DNA from: Deltaproteobacteria bacterium | GTDB taxonomy: Bacteria > Bdellovibrionota > UBA2394 | Direction of reading: 5' to 3' | NCBI GenBank assembly: GCA_017302715.1 | Contig: JAFLCD010000002.1 | Span: 222,831 to 286,830, forward strand | Length of the DNA stretch: 64,000 nt | Shown: in pieces, positions 52,257-60,890 of the stretch | How the letters are laid out: the number at the start of each line of letters is the position of its first letter | Numbering within the stretch: position 1 is the first letter of the stretch | Notes under the pieces: model-generated | Database searches by the model: none | Seen by the model: only the letters and a program-made list of their open reading frames with translations | What the model was told of the DNA's origin: nothing | Made by a program: the position numbers and the translations under genes

Positions 52257-54506
52257 TTAATTCTTTAACAAATTGTCGACTTCCTCGCGCACCTTCGCGG
52301 GATCGTTCACAGGTACTTTGTTTTGAAATTCTTGATAGAACATTTTTCCAGAACCAGAGGTTCCGTAGAGTCCGCGATAATTCCCACCCTGTGGTTTATA
52401 ACCAGGAAGAATCATCTCGATAGCGGTTTGATTGAGGCCACTCTTAATCAGAATCTCGAGAGTTTCAATACTTGCTTTTTCTTCTGGAGATACAGGCTCA
52501 ACGCTTGGACCTACAATCACTTTTGCATTCTTAAATCCCCAGTTGCCGTTTACTTTAACATATTCATTTCCAGCGCTATCTTTTGCAACGCTTTCACCTT
52601 TTTCATTTACGGTGATTTGAAGAAATTCAAAACCGCCAGAAGGTTTTTGAACTTGAAGTCGTAATCCATTTGCACCCCAATCACGTTCGGCGATGATGGA
52701 GTAACCATTTCCGCTCGTGGTGTTGATGCTGATCGAAGAAGCAGAACCTTCGTTTGATCTTCGAGGAGAAGGTTTCACTTGAGTATTTGGAGCATCAGAA
52801 TTTTGATCATCAATCGAAATATCAGATTGAGAATCTTTTCGAGGACCTTTGCCATTTTGCAATTTGATAATCAGTCGAGCGAGTTGATCGATTTGATTGT
52901 CATCGGTGATTCCTGTTTCATCGCGAAGTTTCGCTTTGATAGAATCTAAATCTCCGGCATCGCCCGAATTAATAATTTTCAAAATGAGTCGAGATAATCT
53001 TTGTTTCTGAGCATCGCTCCAGTTGATTCCGATATCATCGAGGCCGCTGCTAACATTTGATTCACTGATTGAAATTGAAAAATCTCCAGGACCAAAAACT
53101 AAATCGTAGTCATCGCCTAAGAGAGAGCGCATATAAGCGTCGTCACCGGATGAGCTCGATCGCGTTGTTCTTGTTGTTGAGCGATTGTTTCTTGAAGGAA
53201 CATTGCTCTCTTCAATTTCAACAGAGAAATAAGAATCGAATAAACGTTTAGCAAGTGCATCGATAAAATCTGCATCTGCATTGGGATAGAGTTCGCGAAG
53301 TTTTGCTTTGATATCGGCAAGACTGCGATCTCCAGAATCTAAATATTCTAAAATAGCTTGAGCATTGAAGCTGGAAGGCTTTCTATGCTTAAGCAAAAGG
53401 TCGAAGTCAGACAAATCGCTATCGCCTAAGCCAGATTTACCGCTCCACTCGATTTTAAGAGTGCTGTTTGAAGAGCGCGTTTTTCGATTTGGATTTGAAT
53501 CGCTATCGTCTGAAGAATCAAAACCTTCATCGCCTGAATCTCTTGGAGTTTTTGTTTTTTTATTCGAAGTAGTTCGAGTGGTTTTACTATAATCGTACAT
53601 ATCATCGATATCGTTTCCACTATTGCTAGTAACTCGAATCGTCGATTTAGAGCCGGGTCGATTAGAATTATCTGCATCTACACCGCTGTCGCCGTCGCTA
53701 TCCGAGTCTGAACCTTCAGAATCGATACCTGTTTCGGATCGATCTTTTTTGTTGGGTGCTTTTTTAGTCGAAGTGGTTCGAGTGGTTTTGCTGTAATCGT
53801 ACATATCGTCGATATCATTACGACCATCGATTCCGCTTTCGCTTGAATTTGATACACGATCGCCGCCGTCTTCACCGCGTTCGCCACCGCCGTCATTATT
53901 TTTGTTTTTGAGACGAGCGCGAGCTTTCGCGAGTTGAGCGTGATAAAAATCTTCGAAGTTGCCGTATTTAATGGTGGTGTCTTTGGCGTCGACAATATCT
54001 CCATTGAAAATAACAAGGCCATGCTTGAATAATGCTTCGTTGAGCGCAGCTTTGAAAGCGGCTTCGGCTTCGGGAGTGTTAAGATCACCATTCCATGTAA
54101 ATTTAAAATCGAAAGAGCGCTGATTTCCATTGCGATCTTTAAGTGTAATTTTTGTCGTTCGTGTTGAGGTTTTACCTTTTTCGGGAGCAACTTCGTAAGT
54201 GACTTTGCCTTCGCCGTAAATATTAATTCCTTTAACAACTCTTCCAGTGCTTTTTTCTACAATTGAACCAGATTTCATTTCGAGTCCGTCGGCTTCGAGT
54301 CGTGCTCTATCGATTTTGATAACTTTTACACCTTTACCGTAAGTGGAGGCTTCTTCGGCGTTGCCGTTCCAGATGTCGATCAAACGTTTTTCATCAAACG
54401 TCGCCCAGATTTGTTGTGCGTAGATTCTTTCGACCATCCCCGTAGTCGTGATCGCTAGTGCCGCGATCATCAGAATTTTATTAAGTTTCATTTTCGTCCC
54501 TCGCAT
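52257..54506 (-). CDS. Large exported low-complexity protein with internal repeats (sigma54 promoter)
   Basis: 749 residues. An AGGAGG site serves ATG 54506; an ATG at 54491 is possible and keeps the signal peptide (cleavage after IYA). A beta-rich N-terminal region (to about 200) is followed by an Asp/Ser/Gly/Arg-rich stretch. NDIDDMYDYSKTTRTTS occurs twice there, at about 230-246 and 298-314. Two related helical units then follow, each with SGDxxxLxxIKAKLR (about 391-404 and 514-527). A beta-rich C-terminus ends the protein. No domain is recognised. It has a consensus sigma54 promoter and is the largest gene of the sigma54 trio. Confidence 0.75.
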   Translation of the reverse strand: MRGTKMKLNKILMIAALAITTTGMVERIYAQQIWATFDEKRLIDIWNGNAEEASTYGKGVKVIKIDRARLEADGLEMKSGSIVEKSTGRVVKGINIYGEGKVTYEVAPEKGKTSTRTTKITLKDRNGNQRSFDFKFTWNGDLNTPEAEAAFKAALNEALFKHGLVIFNGDIVDAKDTTIKYGNFEDFYHAQLAKARARLKNKNNDGGGERGEDGGDRVSNSSESGIDGRNDIDDMYDYSKTTRTTSTKKAPNKKDRSETGIDSEGSDSDSDGDSGVDADNSNRPGSKSTIRVTSNSGNDIDDMYDYSKTTRTTSNKKTKTPRDSGDEGFDSSDDSDSNPNRKTRSSNSTLKIEWSGKSGLGDSDLSDFDLLLKHRKPSSFNAQAILEYLDSGDRSLADIKAKLRELYPNADADFIDALAKRLFDSYFSVEIEESNVPSRNNRSTTRTTRSSSSGDDAYMRSLLGDDYDLVFGPGDFSISISESNVSSGLDDIGINWSDAQKQRLSRLILKIINSGDAGDLDSIKAKLRDETGITDDNQIDQLARLIIKLQNGKGPRKDSQSDISIDDQNSDAPNTQVKPSPRRSNEGSASSISINTTSGNGYSIIAERDWGANGLRLQVQKPSGGFEFLQITVNEKGESVAKDSAGNEYVKVNGNWGFKNAKVIVGPSVEPVSPEEKASIETLEILIKSGLNQTAIEMILPGYKPQGGNYRGLYGTSGSGKMFYQEFQNKVPVNDPAKVREEVDNLLKN
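53565..53615 (-). repeat. Copy 2 of the NDIDDMYDYSKTTRTTS-coding repeat
   Basis: About 51 bases, near-identical to 53769-53819, encoding the second copy of the 17-residue motif in the gene at 52257. Confidence 0.75.
53769..53819 (-). repeat. Copy 1 of the NDIDDMYDYSKTTRTTS-coding repeat
   Basis: Near-identical to 53565-53615, about 200 bases away, in the same frame; most of the few base differences are silent. Confidence 0.75.
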
Positions 54507-54565
54507 TTTTTAATCCTCCTCGTGGGAACACCAAAATGGTTGAATCCACGTCTAACTGAAATTTC

Positions 54566-54581
54566 TGCAACCTCCGTGCCA
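54566..54581 (-). promoter_or_regulatory. Sigma54 promoter of the gene at 52257
   Basis: TGGCACGGAGGTTGCA on the minus strand, matching the -24/-12 consensus exactly. The leader would be about 48 bases. Confidence 0.88.
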
Positions 54582-54665
54582 AGCCTGTCGCAGGGGTAGG
54601 ATCCCGAAATGCTTAAGGTTTTACGATTTTCGTGGTTTTCCGCCTTCGGACAGCCAAGTCTCAAT

Positions 54666-54683
54666 TGGGGCGTGGATGTCCCA
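54666..54683. promoter_or_regulatory. Upstream activator-like site B1
   Basis: TGGGGCGTGGATGTCCCA, a TGGG-N10-CCCA palindrome flanked by a second inverted repeat GTCTCAA / TTGAGAC. It lies about 112-129 bases upstream of the predicted sigma54 start. Confidence 0.5.
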
Positions 54684-54773
54684 GTTTTGAGACCTTCTTA
54701 AACCTCCAAAAACACAAGAAAAATACGGCTTTCGTCTTTAAAAAAGTTTTAGTTTCAGAGATCCTAAACCTTC

Positions 54774-56291
54774 ATGTTTGAGAAAATTTGGTCGTGGCGG
54801 GTGAGTTTTTTTGGAATTCTGGGGATCATTTCATGGATCGCGTTTGCGATCTGGTATTTACAAATTCCGATTTTTTCAGATGAAGTTGAAGTGAGTGTGT
54901 CCGCCATGGCTCTAGCTTGGAAAAATGGTCAGCCTCTTTATCACGCTCTCGATTCAGCCGCGCGAACGAGTCTACTTTATGGGCCACTTCTTTATTTAGT
55001 GAATGCTGCCGCATTGACGGTGCTCGGCTTAAATATTTTATCGGCAAAGATTCTGGGAATTGGAACGAGTATGTTAGGATTCGTTTTCCTTTTTTTCGCC
55101 GTAGAGAAAATTTTTAAAAATCGATTTCGATCTTTAGTCGTTGTGGGGCTGGCGATTCTCTATCTTTTACCTCACGATCATTTTTCTCTTTCAAATCGAT
55201 CTGATCCCTTTTTGTTCTGCTTAGTTTCGATGGCGCTTTGGCTGATGCCATTTATTTCTGGAATGTTGCCCGCTATTTTATTTGGACTGATTTTAGGAAT
55301 TTCAACGGGCATGAAATTTCACTCTGGTTTTTATTTTTTACCGATTCTTTTAAGTCTGTTGTTCGAAAAGAAGTACAGAGAGTTGGTCGTAGCTTTTGTC
55401 ATTTGCGGGCTCGCGGCCTTGCTTCCCTTTGTTTTGTTTTCAAATATCTCGCTCTCGCATTATTTAGAATGGCTAGGAGCTGCCGCTCAGCATCCGCGCG
55501 AGAGAGGAGCTTTCACTCAAATTTTTGAGTGGGTTTTACTTTGCGCTACTCCCGTTTTTCTTTTGCTTACAAAGCAGTCTCTTCGAAAGAGATCCACTCG
55601 GGGGTTTGTGATTGGATTGAGCATTGCGCTTTTGATGGTTCTATTTTTTGGAGCCAAAGAAGGAGCGGGACGACATCACATCAGTCCGCTTTTGCCCAGC
55701 TTAGCTTATTTGTTGGCCATGCTTTGGCCCAACTCAGGTGCAAAATATCGATTTTCTATTTTGTATCAAACGGCACTTTTTTTACTTCTGCTATTTGTAT
55801 CGGCGTATGGAATTCGAATTTGTTCTGAGCTTATTTCAAATACGAATCGATCGCTTTCGATTGGAATGATCGATGATCTTAAAAATTATCTCGCCAAGAA
55901 CCCCGAGCGAAAAATTGCGGTGGGATATACAAAAGATTTTCAAAATATAAGTTCGTTAAGAATTTATCCGGTCTTTCAAAATCATCCTTATCTACTCGAT
56001 GGAGCCGCGATGATGGATATGGATCTCTCTCATATTAAAATGCCAGAGAGCACTTTGGATATTTTACGAAACTGTGAGATCGATACCTGGTTAATTCCCA
56101 AAGGCGAGCAACCATTTTCGGTTACGACTTGGTATTCGAATGGCAGAAATTTTTTCGGACCACAGTTTTTAAATCTTTTCTTTGAAACATATGCAAAAAA
56201 GTCTCAGACAGATTTTTTTGATATCTGGGAATGTAAATCTAAGCTCTCTGATGTCCATCCACAAAAACCGAATGAATATCGGCCGAAGTAA
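54774..56291 (+). CDS. GT-C-type polytopic membrane glycosyltransferase-like protein
   Basis: 505 residues with about ten membrane helices. An acidic loop after the first helix (FSDEVEVSVSAMA) resembles the catalytic Asp-Glu loop of GT39/PMT-like GT-C enzymes, which transfer sugars from lipid carriers. The C-terminal 130 residues are soluble. The acceptor is unknown. The 3' end overlaps the convergent amidohydrolase gene by 53 bases. Confidence 0.72.
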   Translation: MFEKIWSWRVSFFGILGIISWIAFAIWYLQIPIFSDEVEVSVSAMALAWKNGQPLYHALDSAARTSLLYGPLLYLVNAAALTVLGLNILSAKILGIGTSMLGFVFLFFAVEKIFKNRFRSLVVVGLAILYLLPHDHFSLSNRSDPFLFCLVSMALWLMPFISGMLPAILFGLILGISTGMKFHSGFYFLPILLSLLFEKKYRELVVAFVICGLAALLPFVLFSNISLSHYLEWLGAAAQHPRERGAFTQIFEWVLLCATPVFLLLTKQSLRKRSTRGFVIGLSIALLMVLFFGAKEGAGRHHISPLLPSLAYLLAMLWPNSGAKYRFSILYQTALFLLLLFVSAYGIRICSELISNTNRSLSIGMIDDLKNYLAKNPERKIAVGYTKDFQNISSLRIYPVFQNHPYLLDGAAMMDMDLSHIKMPESTLDILRNCEIDTWLIPKGEQPFSVTTWYSNGRNFFGPQFLNLFFETYAKKSQTDFFDIWECKSKLSDVHPQKPNEYRPK

Positions 56292-57408
56292 TCGAGTGGA
56301 TGAGGCTTTCGTAAGGAAAATCTGGGTTGAATTGAACGAAATCCGGAACTTGAATCACTAAGAAATCAGCTTTTTTCCCAATTTCAAGTGAGCCAATTTC
56401 TTTTTCTTGATGAAGAGCTTTGGCTCCGCCCATGGTGGCCATCTTAAAAACTCTTTCGGCAGAAAATCCGTAGAGGCCATGCAGATAGCGATTAAGCAAA
56501 TGTGTTAAACGCATTTCAAAAAATGGATCGAGCAAATTATTGCAAGGAGCTCCGTCTACGCCGAGAGACAGATTAAGAGAAGCTAGGCGTTTGAGATCAG
56601 CCAATCCGGATGCCAATTTCAGATTACTCGTAGGGCAATGACTGATGCTGACTTTGCGTTTTCGTAAAAGCGCAATATCTCTATCGCTAAAATGCACACC
56701 ATGAGCAATGGTGGTCCACTCATTCAAGCAGCCAAACTTTTCTAAGATTTCTATGTTTGATTTTTTGTAACGCTTTTCGATCCATTCGCATTCAGCTTTA
56801 TTTTCGGAGGCGTGAGTGTGATGGAGTAGGCGATATTTTTTTGAAAGTTCGCCCACGCTTCGAAGCAATTTCTCGGAGCAACTTAAAACAAATCGAGGAC
56901 ATAAGGTTACTTGTAAACGGCCATTTTCTTTTTGATGCCATTTATCTAGATGATCAAAAATTTCTTCAAGAGGGTGAGGTTCAATAAGATTTTTGGGTCC
57001 CTGATCCATCAAAGCTTTTCCGATAAAAGCTCGAATGCCGCAATTTCGCGCTGCTTCGAAAACCGAATCCGTATGTCGAGCAGTCGCCATATCTAAAATG
57101 CTGGTGATTCCTTTTGAAAGGCTTTCATCCATTCCGCAAAGCGCACTGTAATAAGCTGTTTTTTTGGTAAGCTTCGCTTCAAAAGGCCAAATGACTTTTG
57201 AAAGCCATTCAAGAAGCTCCATATTTTCGGCTGTATTTCGGGCATGAGTTTGAATCGTATGAATATGAGTCGAAATAAATCCTGGCAGAATAAGTTTAGT
57301 AATTTTTTTAGGCCTTCGAATGGCCTTGATACTCGCAATACGATCTTTCTTAGAACTTAAAGTTCCATAGAAAGGTTTAGGCGTAAAAATATAACCTTCA
57401 AATTTCAT
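56239..57408 (-). CDS. Amidohydrolase (guanine/SAH deaminase-like), copy 2
   Basis: 389 residues, TIM-barrel amidohydrolase. Metal ligands include HIHTIQTHARN, HTHASENKAE, AHGVHFSD, then SHCPTSNLKLASG and GVDGAPCNN. The family deaminates purines or S-adenosylhomocysteine-type compounds. It is the last gene of the deoB-deoA-punA-deaminase run. Six bases separate it from the upstream paralogue. The substrate cannot be fixed from sequence. Confidence 0.82.
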   Translation of the reverse strand: MKFEGYIFTPKPFYGTLSSKKDRIASIKAIRRPKKITKLILPGFISTHIHTIQTHARNTAENMELLEWLSKVIWPFEAKLTKKTAYYSALCGMDESLSKGITSILDMATARHTDSVFEAARNCGIRAFIGKALMDQGPKNLIEPHPLEEIFDHLDKWHQKENGRLQVTLCPRFVLSCSEKLLRSVGELSKKYRLLHHTHASENKAECEWIEKRYKKSNIEILEKFGCLNEWTTIAHGVHFSDRDIALLRKRKVSISHCPTSNLKLASGLADLKRLASLNLSLGVDGAPCNNLLDPFFEMRLTHLLNRYLHGLYGFSAERVFKMATMGGAKALHQEKEIGSLEIGKKADFLVIQVPDFVQFNPDFPYESLIHSITSADIHSVFVDGHQRA

Positions 57409-57414
57409 AAAAGC

Positions 57415-58749
57415 TTAAGAAGACGTAGAATTTTTGGGCATCTCAATGGATTTTTTCATCTTGGCCCAAAGTGCATTCGCTCGAGCGCGAATCTTAGCTT
57501 CATCGGCGACTAAAATTTTATATTTTTTCATCAGTGGCTTGCCGGCAATATAGACCGATTCAACGTCGGAGCCGCGCGCACTATATATAAGATGGGCGTA
57601 AACATTGGTCAGCGGACTTAAATGCGGTTGCTCTGCATTTAAAATAATAAAATCAGCTTCCTTGCCTGGCTCTAAACTTCCTAGTTGCTTCGAAAGTCCA
57701 ACGGCTTCGGCCGCTCGACGAGTGGCGGCATCAAAAACAATGGGACCAGGTAAACCTTTTAAATTTTTCTCAGTGAGATGATGAACTTTGGATAAAAAAT
57801 TCATCTCTGCGATGATGTCCATATTGTTATTGCTCGCAGCTCCATCGGTTCCCATCACAAAGCGAACACCGCGCTCTAAATATTGTTGAACGGGTGCCAC
57901 TCCACTGGCAAGTTTAGCATTGCACTGGGAATTCATAACGACGGAGAGATTGGGTTTCGCCAAAATTTTAAAATCGCTGTCTTTCATCCAAACGGAATGC
58001 GCGAGTAAAATTTGAGGTGACTTAAGCACGCCTGATTTTTCGAGATATTCGGTTGGCGTCATTTGATATTGAGCCTGCATATCATCGAATTCTTTTTTCG
58101 TTTCAGACAAATGAATCATCATCGGAGCATTATGTTCGCGCGCAAATTCGCCCGACTGTCGCAAAATTTCTTGAGAGCAAGTGTAGGGTGCATGGGGTGC
58201 GATGCCCGTTCGAATTCTCGGATGATCTTTGTATTTTTTTACAAACGAAACCGATTTTTCAAGAGCCGCTTCGCCCGATGGAAAATCGAAAGATTCTTGA
58301 TCCCAAATATGTTCAAGCAACCATCCGCGCAAACCAAATTTATCAACGCAAGCGGCGATATCTGATTCGAAGTAGTACATATCGGATACGAAAGTGACGC
58401 CGTTTCTCAACGATTCACAAAGCGCAAGCTCAGTGCCGATTCGAACGAATTCCGGACTCACCCATTTTTTTTCGAGTGGCAAAATAATTTTAAAAATCCA
58501 CGTTTGAAAATCCACGTCTTCGGCGACTCCGCGAAGCAGGGTCATCGGAAGGTGAGTGTGCAGATTGAATAATCCAGGCGCGATAATCCCGTAAGTCGCA
58601 TCGACGATTTGCGCAGTTTTAGCTCGCGGACGATTTTTCCAAGGACCTACATCGACGATTTTATTTTTTTCAATAGCCAAAAAGCCATCTTCAAAAACAT
58701 CATGAGCTTCATTGGAAGTAACAATGGCTTTGGCGCGAAAAACTTTCAC
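57415..58749 (-). CDS. Amidohydrolase (SAH/MTA deaminase-like), copy 1
   Basis: 444 residues. The metal-binding blocks are NLHTHLPMTLLRG, HAPYTCS, IHLSETKKE, LLAHSVW and GTDGAASNNNMDI, the set of S-adenosylhomocysteine / 5'-methylthioadenosine deaminases. A substrate-loop stretch MNSQCNAKLASG is close to the family form. It probably removes amino groups from adenosine-type nucleosides in the nucleoside-catabolism operon. Confidence 0.85.
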   Translation of the reverse strand: MKVFRAKAIVTSNEAHDVFEDGFLAIEKNKIVDVGPWKNRPRAKTAQIVDATYGIIAPGLFNLHTHLPMTLLRGVAEDVDFQTWIFKIILPLEKKWVSPEFVRIGTELALCESLRNGVTFVSDMYYFESDIAACVDKFGLRGWLLEHIWDQESFDFPSGEAALEKSVSFVKKYKDHPRIRTGIAPHAPYTCSQEILRQSGEFAREHNAPMMIHLSETKKEFDDMQAQYQMTPTEYLEKSGVLKSPQILLAHSVWMKDSDFKILAKPNLSVVMNSQCNAKLASGVAPVQQYLERGVRFVMGTDGAASNNNMDIIAEMNFLSKVHHLTEKNLKGLPGPIVFDAATRRAAEAVGLSKQLGSLEPGKEADFIILNAEQPHLSPLTNVYAHLIYSARGSDVESVYIAGKPLMKKYKILVADEAKIRARANALWAKMKKSIEMPKNSTSS

Positions 58750-58758
58750 CAGGCTAGT

Positions 58759-59574
58759 CTACTTTTGAAGTAGCTCGCTGACAAAAAGATTGAAGGTCTT
58801 TTGTGATTTTTTAGTCGTTTCTAAAACTTCGCGGTGAGAAAGCGGTTTATTGGTGACACCCGTACCAAAATTCGTCACGCAAGATATTCCCAAAATCTCC
58901 GCACCCATTTGCTTTAAAGCGATGGTTTCCCAAACCGTAGACATCCCAACGATAGAAGCTCCCCACTGAGCAAACATTTTGATTTCAGCAGGAGTTTCAA
59001 AACTTGGACCCAAAACTCCGCCGTAAACTCCCTCTTGAATTTTGATCTTGAGCCTTTGAGCGACAGCTTTCGCCGCTTTTCTCCATGCTTTCGAATACGC
59101 ATCGCTCATATCTGGAAAACGTTCACCTTCAAAAAGCTCTTTTCCGGTGAGCGGACTTTGGCAGGTAAAATTAATATGATCCGAAATTAAAACCAAACTT
59201 CCAGGCTTGAAAGTTTTTTTGGTCGAACCCGTCGCATTGGTTAAAATAAATTTTTTGATTCCCCAAAGTCGCATGGCTCTTAAATTATGCACGACTTGAT
59301 GGGGAGAATTGCCTTCGTATCCATGTATTCGCCCCGCTAAAACCGCCACGGATTTTGCAGAATTTTTGCTCACTTTTCCAACGACGAGTTTTCCCGAATG
59401 ACCTTGCACGGTGCTGATGACTCCGCCTGGAATTTCTTGAGTTGAGATCGAAGCCGTATTGTGAAGAGTTTCAGTGAAAGCGCTTAACCCACTTCCCAAA
59501 ACTACGCCGACTTCAGGAGCTTCTCCAAATCGACTTTCTAAAAAACGAGCCGCAGTTTTAAGCTGAGAAATCAT
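58759..59574 (-). CDS. punA: Purine nucleoside phosphorylase (trimeric, PNP-I type)
   Basis: 271 residues. Phosphate-site blocks are LGSGLSAF and GRIHGYEG; the base-site is LGPSFETPAE, with GMSTVWE before the end. It splits purine (deoxy)ribonucleosides into base and sugar phosphate. Its ATG overlaps the deoA stop by four bases, so the products pass to deoB and deoC. Confidence 0.94.
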   Translation of the reverse strand: MISQLKTAARFLESRFGEAPEVGVVLGSGLSAFTETLHNTASISTQEIPGGVISTVQGHSGKLVVGKVSKNSAKSVAVLAGRIHGYEGNSPHQVVHNLRAMRLWGIKKFILTNATGSTKKTFKPGSLVLISDHINFTCQSPLTGKELFEGERFPDMSDAYSKAWRKAAKAVAQRLKIKIQEGVYGGVLGPSFETPAEIKMFAQWGASIVGMSTVWETIALKQMGAEILGISCVTNFGTGVTNKPLSHREVLETTKKSQKTFNLFVSELLQK

Positions 59575-60890
59575 GTGGTGAGCACCTTTCGAATAAGAGG
59601 GGATTTTGGAAAAAACTCAGATTTAATTTGAATCGCCGACTCAAGCATTTTTTTGCATTCGGCCAATTGCCTTGCCTCTTTATAATAGACACGCAAAATT
59701 TCGGTATTTGCTTCGACTCGAGTGCCGGCCTCAAGAGGATGATAAAAACCTACATCGGGATCAATCTTATCTTCTTTTCGTTTTCTACCCGCTTCAAGTT
59801 CGACAAGGGCGAGACCTAATTTTCGAACGTCGTAAAAAAGATAACCTTTTTGAGGAGCTTTAAACGAAAAAGTTTTGAGTTTCGATTGGACAGATTTATG
59901 AGCTTTCTCAAAAGCTTTCACCGATCCACCTTGAGCTTCAACCACTTCGACAAATTTTTTAAAAGCGGCGCCGGTGTGAAGAGCCTTTTCAATCGCATGA
60001 TCGGCTTCTTTCAAAGTTTTTCCGCTCCACTGTAAAATGCGACGAGTGAAATCTTTGGTGAGTTCAGTGGAATCTTCTGGACCTTGTTCTTTTAAAATTG
60101 CAATCGCTTCGGCCACTTCTAAACGATTGCCTGAGTAATGACCAAGGGGCGTATCCATTCTGGTCATGCAAAGTTGGGCGCGTAAATTCGAATCGCGGGC
60201 AACGCTGATCAAAGACTCCGCCAGTTTTTCGGTCTGATCCATATCAGTTAAAAAAGCACCATTACCGTATTTCAAATCGAGAATAAGAAAATTTAAAGTC
60301 TCCGAAAGTTTTTTAGATAAAATACTGGCCGTCATCAGAGGAATATTTTCAACCGTTCCCGTCACATCGCGAAGGGCATAGAGAATCTGATCCGCTGGCA
60401 CTATCTCTTTGGTTTGCGATAAAAAACAAGCGCGATGTTTTTTTAAGATTTTATAAAAAGCGCTGAGACTGAGACTCGTTTTTAATCCAGGAATGCTTTC
60501 GAGTTTATCCACCGTTCCGCCGGTGTGGCCTAAGCCTCGACCTGCAATCGTTGGAAAATGCAGTCGCTCGTCGCAAGCCGCGACAAGCGGTGCAAGGGCG
60601 AGAGTGATTTTATCTCCGACTCCTCCAGTTGAATGCTTATCGACGAACAAACTTCCTTTCGGAAAATTTTTATAATCAAATTGTAAGCCCGACATTCTCA
60701 TCGCCTGAGTGAGAGTTGCGGTTTCAAGTTCGTTCATTCCTTTAGAAAAAATAAAAGCAAGTAAGCTAGCGATTTGATAATCGGGCGGAGGCTTTTTGGA
60801 AGCGAGAGATTGAACAAAGCTCTCTATTTCTTCTTGGGTGAGGGTGAGTCCATCACGTTTTTTATAAATAAGAGGGAGAAGATGGCTCAT
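59571..60890 (-). CDS. deoA: Thymidine/pyrimidine-nucleoside phosphorylase
   Basis: 439 residues. The signature block VDKHSTGGVGDK and AGRGLGHTGGT, then LDLKYGNGAF and the C-terminal all-alpha cap region, are present. It splits thymidine or uridine nucleosides. Its ATG overlaps the deoB stop, and its stop overlaps the punA start, so the three are coupled. Confidence 0.95.
   Translation of the reverse strand: MSHLLPLIYKKRDGLTLTQEEIESFVQSLASKKPPPDYQIASLLAFIFSKGMNELETATLTQAMRMSGLQFDYKNFPKGSLFVDKHSTGGVGDKITLALAPLVAACDERLHFPTIAGRGLGHTGGTVDKLESIPGLKTSLSLSAFYKILKKHRACFLSQTKEIVPADQILYALRDVTGTVENIPLMTASILSKKLSETLNFLILDLKYGNGAFLTDMDQTEKLAESLISVARDSNLRAQLCMTRMDTPLGHYSGNRLEVAEAIAILKEQGPEDSTELTKDFTRRILQWSGKTLKEADHAIEKALHTGAAFKKFVEVVEAQGGSVKAFEKAHKSVQSKLKTFSFKAPQKGYLFYDVRKLGLALVELEAGRKRKEDKIDPDVGFYHPLEAGTRVEANTEILRVYYKEARQLAECKKMLESAIQIKSEFFPKSPLIRKVLTT

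Noticed and set aside
53678..54238. 186-codon frame on the minus strand in a different frame from the large exported gene
   Set aside because: Lies entirely within the 52257-54506 gene, is Lys/Leu-rich with no ribosome site, and follows from the low-complexity coding bias of the host gene.
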